Shown in pieces: positions 22,756-30,476 of a DNA stretch of 32,980 bases. Both the position numbers and the translations under genes were made by a program. Below the pieces are notes generated by a model. It was not told where the DNA came from, did not search any database, and was given only the letters and a program-made list of their open reading frames with translations. This DNA comes from CAYNYM01 sp049366815. GTDB lineage: Bacteria > Desulfobacterota > DSM-4660 > Desulfatiglandales > HGW-15. The stretch's first letter is position 1. Every line of letters starts with the position of its first letter. The stretch spans positions 1-32,980 of the forward strand of contig JBMNCO010000108.1 of NCBI GenBank assembly GCA_049366815.1, written 5' to 3'.

Positions 22756-25341
22756 TCACTGTGCAAAGACAATATCGCCGTCCTTGACGTCCACGCTGAC
22801 ATGATCCCCCTCTGAAACACTGCCTTCGAGGATCTTCATGGCCAGCCTGTCCTGAATGAGATGCTGGATGGTCCTCTTGAGGGGTCTGGCCCCGTAAACC
22901 GGATCAAAACCGGTATTGGCCAGGAAGTCCATGGCGGCGTCCGTCAGGTCCAGGGTGATTTTGGAATCCGCGAGGCGCTTGGCCAGGTATCTCATCTGGA
23001 TACCCACGATCTTCTTGATCTCGTCGGGACCCAGGGCGTTGAAGATGATGATCTCGTCGATTCGGTTTAAGAACTCCGGCCTGAAGGTGTTCTTCAAGGC
23101 CTCCATGACCTGTTTTTGCATTTCCGCCTCATCCTTGTGCCGCATTTCGTGAATCCACTGACTGCCGACGTTGGAGGTCATGATGAGAACCGTATTCTTG
23201 AAATCCACGGTTCGACCCTTTCCGTCCGTCATCCTGCCGTCGTCCAGAATCTGCAGGAGCGCATTGAAGACATCCGGGTGGGCCTTTTCGATTTCATCGA
23301 AGAGGACCACGGAATAGGGATGCCTTCTCACGGCCTCGGTCAGGTACCCCCCTTCGTCATAGCCCACGTATCCCGGAGGCGCCCCGATCAGCCTGGCCAC
23401 GGAATGCCGCTCCATGTATTCGGACATATCGATACGGACCATGTAGGTCTCATCATCAAAGAGGAATTCCGCAAGGGCACGGGCCAATTCCGTCTTTCCA
23501 ACGCCTGTGGGCCCCATGAAGATGAAGGAACCGATGGGCCGATTGGGGTCTTGGAGCCCCGAGCGTGCCCGGCGCACGGCATTGGACACAGCGACAATGC
23601 CCTCTTTCTGGCCCACGACGCGTTCCTCCAGTCTTTCCTCCATTTTCAGGAGTTTCGCCTTTTCCCCCTCCATCAAGCGGGAGACCGGGATACTGGTCCA
23701 CTTGGCCACCACCTCGGCGATGTCCTCACTGTCCACCTCTTCCTTGAGCATTTTCTGGTCCTTCTGCAGGTCCGAAAGCCTCCTGTTTTCTTCCTCCAGC
23801 TTCTTTTCCAGTTCAATCAGCCTACCGTATTTCAATTCAGCCGCCTTGGACAGGTCTCCCTGGCGCTCGGCGATTTGGGCCTCCGCCTTCGTGGATTCCA
23901 GGCGTTCCTTGATTTGCCGGAGCCTGGATATGGCCTCCTTTTCCTGTTTCCAGTGGCCGATCATTCCCTCCCTCCTGGACATCAGGATCCCAAGCTCCTT
24001 CTCTATCTTGGCGAGTCTATCCTTGGATCCCTGATCCTTTTCTTTCTTCAGGGCCTCCTTCTCGATCTCCAATTGGGTCATCTTCCGCTGAACATCATCG
24101 ATTTCCGCCGGCATGCTGTCGATCTCGATCCTGAGGCGTGATGTGGCCTCGTCGATGAGATCAATGGCCTTATCCGGCAGGAATCGGTCCGTTATATAGC
24201 GGTGGGACAGGGTTGCCGCCGCCACCAGCGCAGAATCCTGGATCCGCACCCCATGATGGACCTCATACTTCTCTTTGAGTCCACGCAGGATCGAAATGGT
24301 GTCCTCAACCGTCGGCTCCTCCACCATCACCGGCTGAAACCGCCTCTCGAATGCGGCATCCTTTTCGATGTATTTCCGGTATTCTTTGATGGTCGTAGCC
24401 CCGACGCACCTCAGTTCCCCCCGGGCCAGTGCGGGCTTGAGCATGTTGGAGGCGTCCACGGCTCCCTCCGCGGCCCCCGCCCCCACGATGGTGTGCATTT
24501 CGTCGATAAATAGAATAATCTCACCATGGGCGTCCGTGACTTCCTTGAGAACGGCCTTCAACCGATCTTCGAATTCACCGCGGTATTTCGCCCCCGCAAT
24601 CAAGGCCCCCATATCCAGGGCCACAACCCGTTTGTTCTTCAGGGTTTCCGGGATATCGCCCTGAATGATCCGCTGGGCCAGCCCCTCCACGATTGCGGTC
24701 TTGCCCACTCCCGGTTCGCCGATCAGCACGGGGTTGTTCTTGGTCCTTCGAGAGAGGACCTGGATAATTCTGCGGATCTCGTCATCACGACCGATCACCG
24801 GGTCCAGGTCTCCCTTCGAGGCGCTGGCTGTCAGGTCCCGGCTGAACCGCTCCAGGGCCTGGTATTTGTCTTCCGGATTAGGATCCGTGATCCGCTGCCC
24901 TCCCCGGATATCCAACAGGGCATTCAAGATACTGTCTCTCGTGACTCCTGCAGCTGAGAGTATCCGGCCTGCGGGGCCGTCCTTGTCTTCCGTCACGGCC
25001 ATCAGGATGTGCTCCAGCCCCACGTATTCGTCTTTCATGTTCTCGGATTCTTGAAAGGCCTTGTCCAGAACGCCCTTTGTCCTGGGAGAGATGTAGACCT
25101 CGCCGTAACCCGTTCCCGAAACCTTGGGTATCTTCTCCAGGGCAGCGTCGATCTCCCGGATGAGCTGTTTTTGATTGGCACCGATCTTTCCGAGCATGGG
25201 AGGGACAACCCCCTCTTTCTGCTCCAAGATGGCCCTTACAATATGTTCGGGTTCAATCTGCTGGTTGCCGAACCTTTCGGCCAATTGCTGGGCCGTTTGA
25301 ACAACTTCCTGCGCTTTAAGGGTGAATCGATCAAGCCGCAT
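22756..25341 (-). CDS. clpB: ATP-dependent disaggregase ClpB
   Basis: 861 residues from the ATG at 25341, preceded by GGAGG at 8 nt; the frame opens at a GTG at 25362 that lacks its own site. The N-terminal Clp_N repeats are followed by NBD1 with Walker A G-E-P-G-V-G-K-T (about 208-215). Next comes the long coiled-coil M-domain specific to ClpB (about 400-525), and NBD2 with G-P-T-G-V-G-K-T and D-E-I-E-K-A-H. The C-terminal domain ends I-V-F-A-Q. It rescues aggregated proteins with DnaK. In the 274 bp upstream I see an AT-rich block and an imperfect palindrome (25424-25451) but no clear CIRCE or sigma32 box, so heat regulation cannot be read here. Confidence 0.98.
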   Translation of the reverse strand: MRLDRFTLKAQEVVQTAQQLAERFGNQQIEPEHIVRAILEQKEGVVPPMLGKIGANQKQLIREIDAALEKIPKVSGTGYGEVYISPRTKGVLDKAFQESENMKDEYVGLEHILMAVTEDKDGPAGRILSAAGVTRDSILNALLDIRGGQRITDPNPEDKYQALERFSRDLTASASKGDLDPVIGRDDEIRRIIQVLSRRTKNNPVLIGEPGVGKTAIVEGLAQRIIQGDIPETLKNKRVVALDMGALIAGAKYRGEFEDRLKAVLKEVTDAHGEIILFIDEMHTIVGAGAAEGAVDASNMLKPALARGELRCVGATTIKEYRKYIEKDAAFERRFQPVMVEEPTVEDTISILRGLKEKYEVHHGVRIQDSALVAAATLSHRYITDRFLPDKAIDLIDEATSRLRIEIDSMPAEIDDVQRKMTQLEIEKEALKKEKDQGSKDRLAKIEKELGILMSRREGMIGHWKQEKEAISRLRQIKERLESTKAEAQIAERQGDLSKAAELKYGRLIELEKKLEEENRRLSDLQKDQKMLKEEVDSEDIAEVVAKWTSIPVSRLMEGEKAKLLKMEERLEERVVGQKEGIVAVSNAVRRARSGLQDPNRPIGSFIFMGPTGVGKTELARALAEFLFDDETYMVRIDMSEYMERHSVARLIGAPPGYVGYDEGGYLTEAVRRHPYSVVLFDEIEKAHPDVFNALLQILDDGRMTDGKGRTVDFKNTVLIMTSNVGSQWIHEMRHKDEAEMQKQVMEALKNTFRPEFLNRIDEIIIFNALGPDEIKKIVGIQMRYLAKRLADSKITLDLTDAAMDFLANTGFDPVYGARPLKRTIQHLIQDRLAMKILEGSVSEGDHVSVDVKDGDIVFAQ

Positions 25342-25615
25342 GCCATATTCCTCCTCTACCACAACGGGGTATTGTCATCGCCGACGCCTCGTCTTCTTAT
25401 TGCGCGGCACCTTGACATTTCCAAACGAGGTGGCCCAAATGACCCACTTCGTTGTAAGTTCTTAATTTAAACAGGTTATTTGATTTTAATTAAAAATATG
25501 CTCAAACATAGAAATGTCAATATTCGGGAGGCCTTTTTGTGCGGAGATACAGGGTATGGTATAGGGTGGAAGCAAGGCAGGTGCCAGGCCCTTCGATATC
25601 CCCTCCCGCGGGAGA

Positions 25616-26734
25616 TCATGGTTCCTCCGACCTGTCTCTGATAATACCGGACACCTTGTCTTCCAGGGACTTGACCTCCTCGACAATGATGCCGAGATAG
25701 GTCCTGATTGGGTCATCTTCCCGGGTCTTTTCATAAAGCCTTCTGGAGAATCCCCCGACGACTGCGAGGGAATTCCTCACTTCATGGGCCACCCTATTGG
25801 CCATTTTGCCGATGGCGGCATCCTTTTCCGCTTCGATCAACTGTCTGTTCTTTTCTTCCAGTCTTTCGGTTCTCTCCTGGACCTTTTTCTCCAGACCCTG
25901 GCTGAAATCATAGATTTCTTCATACAATTGTGAAATCCGGATGGCCATGCCGATCTGGCTGCCGATTACGGATATGACGTCGTTGTAACGGCTGTGAAAG
26001 TAATTTTTCTTGCGGGAACAATTGCTCACCACCCCGATGGTCTTCCCCTCTACAACGATGGGATTCAGGGCAAAGGATCCCATATCCCGGCACAGATTAT
26101 CCCGCATGGATCGAGATTCGGCCGCGCTGACGGCGTCATTGACGATGATAATCTTACCGGTGAGAAAGCACTCTCCGGCATAGTTGCCGAAGTTGGGCTT
26201 CTGATCGGCCTGTTTGAGAGTCTCTTCGTTTAAGCCCTGCTGGCTGAGAACTCTCAGCACCCCGTCTTCATCGATGAGGCGGATTGCGCTGGCATCCAGC
26301 CGAAACTCTCTCATGAGAAGATCGACAATGGCGTCCAGGACCCCCTGCAGATGGAGCAGGGAAGAGACAATACGCGAAATTTCAAAAACAATGCGCAGTT
26401 TCTGCTCATCTTCGCGGACACGTCGCGAAATCCGCCTGACCATGGCCCCGATCGTTTGAACGACCTCATCGGCTTCATCTTCAGGCTTCACAACCGCCCC
26501 CCGATCTATCATCTCCAGCCGTTCAAGCATATCCTCCTTGTTTTTTCTATCGAAAAAACGGCTCAAGGCAATGGATGCCGTTCCCGATAAGATCACCGCC
26601 GAAAAGCTGGCGAATAGAAACAGGTAAAAATGACGCGGCTTTTGAAGGAAGATCATACCGCAGACAACAAGGGGCACAACAGCCATAAACATGACGGCAA
26701 GATAGGACAGAAGCAGTCTTTTTCGAGAGGTCAT
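25616..26734 (-). CDS. GAF-domain sensor protein with DHp helices but no kinase ATPase domain
   Basis: 372 residues from ATG 26734 (GAGG 7 nt upstream; a TTG at 26740 is less likely). Two membrane segments (about 8-30 and 37-60) are followed by a short HAMP-like linker, a GAF domain (about 115-270) and a coiled coil with Q-E-R-T-E-R-L-E-E-K-N. A histidine-kinase dimerisation helix carries the phospho-acceptor motif V-A-H317-E-V-R-N-S-L. The protein stops at the end of the second DHp helix (R-D-R-S-E-E-P). No N, G1, F or G2 boxes are present, and the 274 bp before clpB holds no continuation in any frame. It may be a kinase lacking ATPase activity, a phosphotransfer partner, or a decayed kinase; no response regulator is adjacent. 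Confidence 0.85.
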   Translation of the reverse strand: MTSRKRLLLSYLAVMFMAVVPLVVCGMIFLQKPRHFYLFLFASFSAVILSGTASIALSRFFDRKNKEDMLERLEMIDRGAVVKPEDEADEVVQTIGAMVRRISRRVREDEQKLRIVFEISRIVSSLLHLQGVLDAIVDLLMREFRLDASAIRLIDEDGVLRVLSQQGLNEETLKQADQKPNFGNYAGECFLTGKIIIVNDAVSAAESRSMRDNLCRDMGSFALNPIVVEGKTIGVVSNCSRKKNYFHSRYNDVISVIGSQIGMAIRISQLYEEIYDFSQGLEKKVQERTERLEEKNRQLIEAEKDAAIGKMANRVAHEVRNSLAVVGGFSRRLYEKTREDDPIRTYLGIIVEEVKSLEDKVSGIIRDRSEEP

Positions 26735-27355
26735 ATCCAAACCTCATGATCTTCAGGGATTTGTCCACAGGGCCGGCTTGAAAACACAGGCCTGAAAGCA
26801 TGGGGCTGTCGTAAAGGAGCTGTATTTCCCAACCGCAGAAAAAGGCATCTTCCACAAGACAAGAGGGCTTGCAGCGAGAGGACGAAACACTGTGATTAAA
26901 TGACGCCTGGCGGCTTCTATCCGCCCGACCGTTTGAGACGCGTTTGAGATAAGGCACCCCTTTGATGTTTGAAAATCGACGTTTTTTTACATTGAAAAGG
27001 TAAGGGTTGGTTTTTGATGACGGCATATGACCCCACTTTTAAGTTACACGAGCCTGGAGACGAATTCAATAAAAAGACCTTTGTCATTGAAAAGAGCAAC
27101 ACCGGACCGCAGCAGGATCGGCTACCCGCTTTTCATCCGGCAATACACGATTCCTGGATGGAGCGCTCTACCTTCAGCATTGAGCGCCCAGCCTTTGCGT
27201 GGCTTTTTCTGAACTTGATCGCCGACAGCTTTCGTCGGCAGGAATCCATGGATACCCGTTTCCGGACGAGACCTCCCTGAGCCGCAAAATTCCAACCGCT
27301 GTTGACGCGCAAATTTTGTTGGCTTATCATTGAGGTCCGAAATAGGTCGATTTTC
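26735..27355. other. Intergenic repeat-rich DNA, no supported gene
   Basis: Frames here (for example one opening at 27014) lack family-like sequence and run into repeats. Visible structures are a repeat unit similar to 22243-22285 at 27149-27191, and a hairpin GCCGAC / GTCGGC (27221-27239). The hairpin is flanked by AGGAATCCATGGAT, the style of bacterial REP elements. The gap continues to 27736 with the 88-bp repeat and MITE described separately. No convincing promoter was found for either flanking gene. Confidence 0.5.
27149..27191. repeat. Dispersed repeat unit, second copy
   Basis: Starts GATTCCTGGATGGAGCGCTC and is a degenerate copy of 22243-22285. Internal arms GCGCTC and GAGCGC could pair. 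Similarity is by eye over about 42 bp. Confidence 0.5.
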
Positions 27356-27643
27356 CATAACACTTTAGGCTTTCGAAAATTAACCCATTACGGAGGGGCC
27401 ATGGGAATCTCTTTTCAAAAACGAAAAATCGGTGCCCGGATTTCCGCATAGGAACCAGGTTTCAGGCGGACGGAGCCCCACCCGGGAAAAGCCATGAATA
27501 TCAAGGCGTGATAGCTGTTGACATAGGCCCGCCGTCCGCCTACGCTGCCCCGGACATGTTCGTCTTTTCCATGGGCCTTCGTTTTTGAAAAGAGACTCCC
27601 ATGGCCCAAATTGACGGGCTTTTTCAAACGGCTAAACTCATAC
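27356..27643. repeat. Dispersed 88-bp repeat, copy B, split by a MITE
   Basis: Left half 27356-27399 and right half 27600-27643 align without gaps to copy A (4396-4483); the intervening 200 bp equal the MITE plus one duplicated CATG. Removing them restores exactly 88 bp. Confidence 0.85.
27404..27599. mobile_element. MITE-like element, 196 bp, 22-bp terminal inverted repeats, CATG target duplication
   Basis: Terminal repeats 27404-27425 and 27578-27599 differ at one of 22 positions (ends GGAATCTCTTTTC and its complement with one A/G change). The element is flanked by CATG at 27400-27403 and 27600-27603, where copy A of the host repeat has a single CATG. Inside, a second inverted pair GGCGGACGG (27465-27473) and CCGTCCGCC (27532-27540) would let the whole element fold into a long hairpin. 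No transposase is encoded; a related autonomous element would have to act in trans. I cannot name its family. Confidence 0.88.
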
Positions 27644-27736
27644 GATTTTCCACTCCGCCTCGGTCAAATCAGGCCGGCGGCGGTGAAAAACAATCATCTT
27701 TGCACCGAGGTTCCCTCCCATGCAGAGGAGAGTCGC

Positions 27737-29464
27737 ATGACCACGCGGAAACCCTGTTCCTTTCGATCGCCTCTCAAACTTATGATGAGCATAGTACCCG
27801 TCGCCGTCGCACTCCTATGCGGGACCTTTAACATTCCATGCCCGAATGCCGGGACATCGAATCTATCGATTCAGATCGGAGAGATCCTTGCGCGTAAGAT
27901 CACCACATCATCGAGGCCCCAAAATTCCGCCTGCAGAAAAGGACTCCTTTGCGGTCCTGAATCCTTTCTGAAATTTTACACAGAGCGCGCCTTTCGCCCG
28001 GCCTGGAGCGGTGATCAAGGCCCCCTGACACAGGCGGCGGATCTCGTAAAGGAGCTTCATGGAGCGGTCCGCCATGGGCTGGAACCCCGTGACTATCATC
28101 TGGCGGATATTGAAGGCCTGCTGTATAAAACCGATCTATGCCGGAAAATGGGAAGCACATTGAATCCGGATCATCTTGCCGATTTGGACCTCCTGTTGAC
28201 CGACGCATTCCTGCTCTACGCATCCGACCTGCTGACGGGCCGTGTCGACCCGGAGACAATCCAGCCGGGATGGTCGATAAAAGGCCGTGAGGCGGATTGT
28301 GTGACCGTCCTGCGGGATGCCCTGGAAACAGACGGAATTGAGACGGCATTGCAAGTCCTTAGCCCACAGCACGATGTCTACATGGGGCTGAAAGAGGCCC
28401 TCTTACAGTATCGAGGCATCAAAGAAATGGGCGGATGGTCTGAAATCTCTCCGGGACCAAAAATGGAGACGGGCGATCAGGGCCTGCGGGTGAGTGCTCT
28501 GCGCTCCCGGCTGATCGTTTCCGGTGATAGGGAAAAATCGCTCGATGAGGATAACGCCGTTTTTGACGAAGAACTGGAACGTGCGGTCAGGAAATTCCAG
28601 GAAAGACACGGGTTGACTGTTGACGGCGTTGTCGGACCTGCTACGTTGAGGGCGATCAATGTGCCTGCGGATGAACGAATTCATCAGATCATATCAAACA
28701 TGGAACGATGGCGCTGGCTTCCCCAGACCCTGGGCCCCCGCTATGTGCTCGTCAATATAGCGAATTTTGAACTGACGATCGTTGAAAACGGCCTGAAGGT
28801 CATGACAATGCCCGTTGTGGTCGGCCGGGATTATCGTCACACTCCTGTTTTCACAGGGGAAATGACCTATATTGAACTCAACCCCTATTGGCATATCCCA
28901 CGGAAGATCGCCCGGGAAGACATCCTGCCCAAGGTGAAAAAGGACCCTGCGTATCTGGCCGGACAGGGCATACGGGTATTTGAATCATGGGATGACGATG
29001 CAGAAGAAATTGCTCCGGAAGCAATTGACTGGTCACGGGTCGACCCTCACAACCTCACCTTCAAGTTTCGTCAAGATCCGGGGCCGACTAACGGCCTTGG
29101 CCGGGTAAAATTCATGTTTCCAAATAAATATGAGGTGTATCTGCACGACACACCGGAGAAGGCCTTGTTCAAAAAGGTCAGGCGCAATTTCAGTTCGGGC
29201 TGTATACGCGTCGAAAGGCCGGTTGACCTGTTGGTCTACCTTTTGAGGGATGATCCCCGCTGGAGGCAAAAAGACATCATCGAGGTACTCGAAAGAGGCG
29301 AAACACAAATTATAAAAATTTTAAAACCGATTCCGGTCTACCTCTTATACTGGACCGCATGGTCTGATCCGGATGGCCGTGTCCATTTCAGGGAGGATAT
29401 CTACGGACGTGATACCCCCCTCATCAGGGCGCTCCTGGCAGGTCCACCACCACCCGATCGCTGA
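27737..29464 (+). CDS. ldtD: L,D-transpeptidase, YcbB/LdtD type
   Basis: 575 residues from the ATG at 27737 (AGAGGAG 6 nt upstream); the frame is open from 27611 but that part runs through repeat DNA. An N-terminal signal segment (hydrophobic run about 17-30) exports it. Next comes a large helical scaffold domain, then a peptidoglycan-binding domain with A-V-R-K-F-Q-E-R-H-G-L-T-V-D-G-V-V-G-P-A-T. The YkuD catalytic domain follows with Y-L-H470-D-T-P and the S-S-G-C489-I-R-V-E active-site motif. The enzyme makes 3-3 (mDAP-mDAP) cross-links in the periplasm. The convergent neighbour is the endopeptidase family that cuts such bonds. Confidence 0.95.
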   Translation: MTTRKPCSFRSPLKLMMSIVPVAVALLCGTFNIPCPNAGTSNLSIQIGEILARKITTSSRPQNSACRKGLLCGPESFLKFYTERAFRPAWSGDQGPLTQAADLVKELHGAVRHGLEPRDYHLADIEGLLYKTDLCRKMGSTLNPDHLADLDLLLTDAFLLYASDLLTGRVDPETIQPGWSIKGREADCVTVLRDALETDGIETALQVLSPQHDVYMGLKEALLQYRGIKEMGGWSEISPGPKMETGDQGLRVSALRSRLIVSGDREKSLDEDNAVFDEELERAVRKFQERHGLTVDGVVGPATLRAINVPADERIHQIISNMERWRWLPQTLGPRYVLVNIANFELTIVENGLKVMTMPVVVGRDYRHTPVFTGEMTYIELNPYWHIPRKIAREDILPKVKKDPAYLAGQGIRVFESWDDDAEEIAPEAIDWSRVDPHNLTFKFRQDPGPTNGLGRVKFMFPNKYEVYLHDTPEKALFKKVRRNFSSGCIRVERPVDLLVYLLRDDPRWRQKDIIEVLERGETQIIKILKPIPVYLLYWTAWSDPDGRVHFREDIYGRDTPLIRALLAGPPPPDR

Positions 29465-29571
29465 GGCATGAAAAGCCCCTGCGGCACAGGACCGCTCACC
29501 CTGTTGGACCTTTCCGTTCCGGACGGGAACGGTGGTGTGCCCGGTCCTTGACGCGTCCGGCCCCGTAGTCG

Positions 29572-30123
29572 CTACCAGGAGCGTACCGGCCCGACGTCGA
29601 CGTGGATGAAGTCAGATCGAGGGTAATACCCGACGCCACCGGCTCTCAGGCCCTTCGCCGTCCGGTTCATTTCGGGAAGAGGGCAACCGGGAACGCGGAT
29701 ATCTATGGCCTTGCCCTTCATGTGGTAACTGTTCTTGGCAACGCCCCCGTTCTTTGCGCGAAGAAGGGCGTTCGTCCCGGGCGATCGATACCCTGAAACA
29801 ATGTGGAAGGCATGCCTTGGTCTGAGCTTCACCTTCATGGCATACAGCAGATCCAAAAGCCGTGTATTGATGGGCTTGATGTCCCCGGACCGGTGGTCCC
29901 GGAGAATACGGTTGATGTCGCTGAGGGCCGGCGCAAGGTACTTCCCATCGGCCCAGTATGTGGCATCGAGCGATTCGCCGGTGTGGGTATTATAAAAGGA
30001 GAGCGTTCTTTTGGGAAAAGAGGACATCTTCACGGCGGCCAGACACAGGTGAGGCGCCATTCCTGATGCAAGGGTCAATATCCCCACACTCAGGAATCTG
30101 CGTCGGGAAAGGCCATGATTCAT
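29572..30123 (-). CDS. mepK: Murein endopeptidase of the YcbK/MepK type (DUF882, M15-like)
   Basis: 183 residues from the ATG at 30123. A Tat-like signal (G-L-S-R-R-R-F-L-S, residues 4-12) is followed by L-S-F-Y-N-T-H-T-G-E-S-L, S-G-Y-R-S-P-G-T-N and the zinc motif S-Y-H-M-K-G-K-A-I-D. The C-terminal G-G-V-G-Y-Y-P-R-S-D-F-I-H-V-D-V-G-P is also present. These match E. coli YcbK/MepK over nearly its whole length. MepK cleaves 3-3 cross-links in murein. An ATG at 30153 would add ten residues; neither start has a strong Shine-Dalgarno. It faces ldtD with 107 bp between stops and no T-tailed terminator; E. coli has the two genes side by side in the same direction. Confidence 0.93.
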   Translation of the reverse strand: MNHGLSRRRFLSVGILTLASGMAPHLCLAAVKMSSFPKRTLSFYNTHTGESLDATYWADGKYLAPALSDINRILRDHRSGDIKPINTRLLDLLYAMKVKLRPRHAFHIVSGYRSPGTNALLRAKNGGVAKNSYHMKGKAIDIRVPGCPLPEMNRTAKGLRAGGVGYYPRSDFIHVDVGPVRSW

Positions 30124-30476
30124 CCGCTCATTATCGTCAAGTATGGAAGACATGTGGAATATTGTGCAGCCTTCAGTATGGAAAAGTTGACACTTACAAC
30201 GCAAAATCAATCAAAACATGCAAAGTCCTTCGCTGTGGACGGTATAAGCAAGAATCATTCCAGATTACGACATCCCCACCCCATGTTACAGACCCGTATG
30301 AACTCTTCTAAAGTATTTCCTCAACTCTGTCAACCCTCGTACCCCGGTCCATGCCCGGTCTTTGTATGCATTCTGATTGACTTGGATTAAAACATCGTTT
30401 AAAAGGCAGATTCGACGACCATTTCGAGTCCAAGGCGGAGACGGAGAAGGAAAACGGTGCGGCACAGGAGCAAATC
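30124..30476. other. Gap between mepK and hypF
   Basis: Divergent gap of 353 bp. No gene is supported. It should contain promoters for mepK and hypF. A TTGACA at about 30187 on the plus strand lacks a good -10, so no promoter is called. The last 20 bp carry the hypF ribosome-binding site. Confidence 0.4.

Noticed and set aside
23116..24141. A 341-codon plus-strand frame inside clpB
   Set aside because: It is antisense to clpB; the hydrophobic/His-rich product is a complement artefact.
25363..25480. CIRCE or sigma32 promoter before clpB
   Set aside because: No TTAGCACTC-type inverted repeat or CCCCAT box is visible; only an imperfect palindrome.
25590..25618. Readthrough of the TGA ending the GAF/DHp protein as a second Sec codon
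   Set aside because: The continuation has no kinase-like sequence and soon stops, and no redox motif surrounds the TGA.
26547..27026. A 159-codon minus-strand frame upstream of the GAF protein
   Set aside because: It overlaps the start of the supported gene in another frame and has no start signal or recognisable domain.
27014..27280. An 88-codon plus-strand frame
   Set aside because: It reads into dispersed repeat and REP-like hairpins, with only a distant, weak Shine-Dalgarno.
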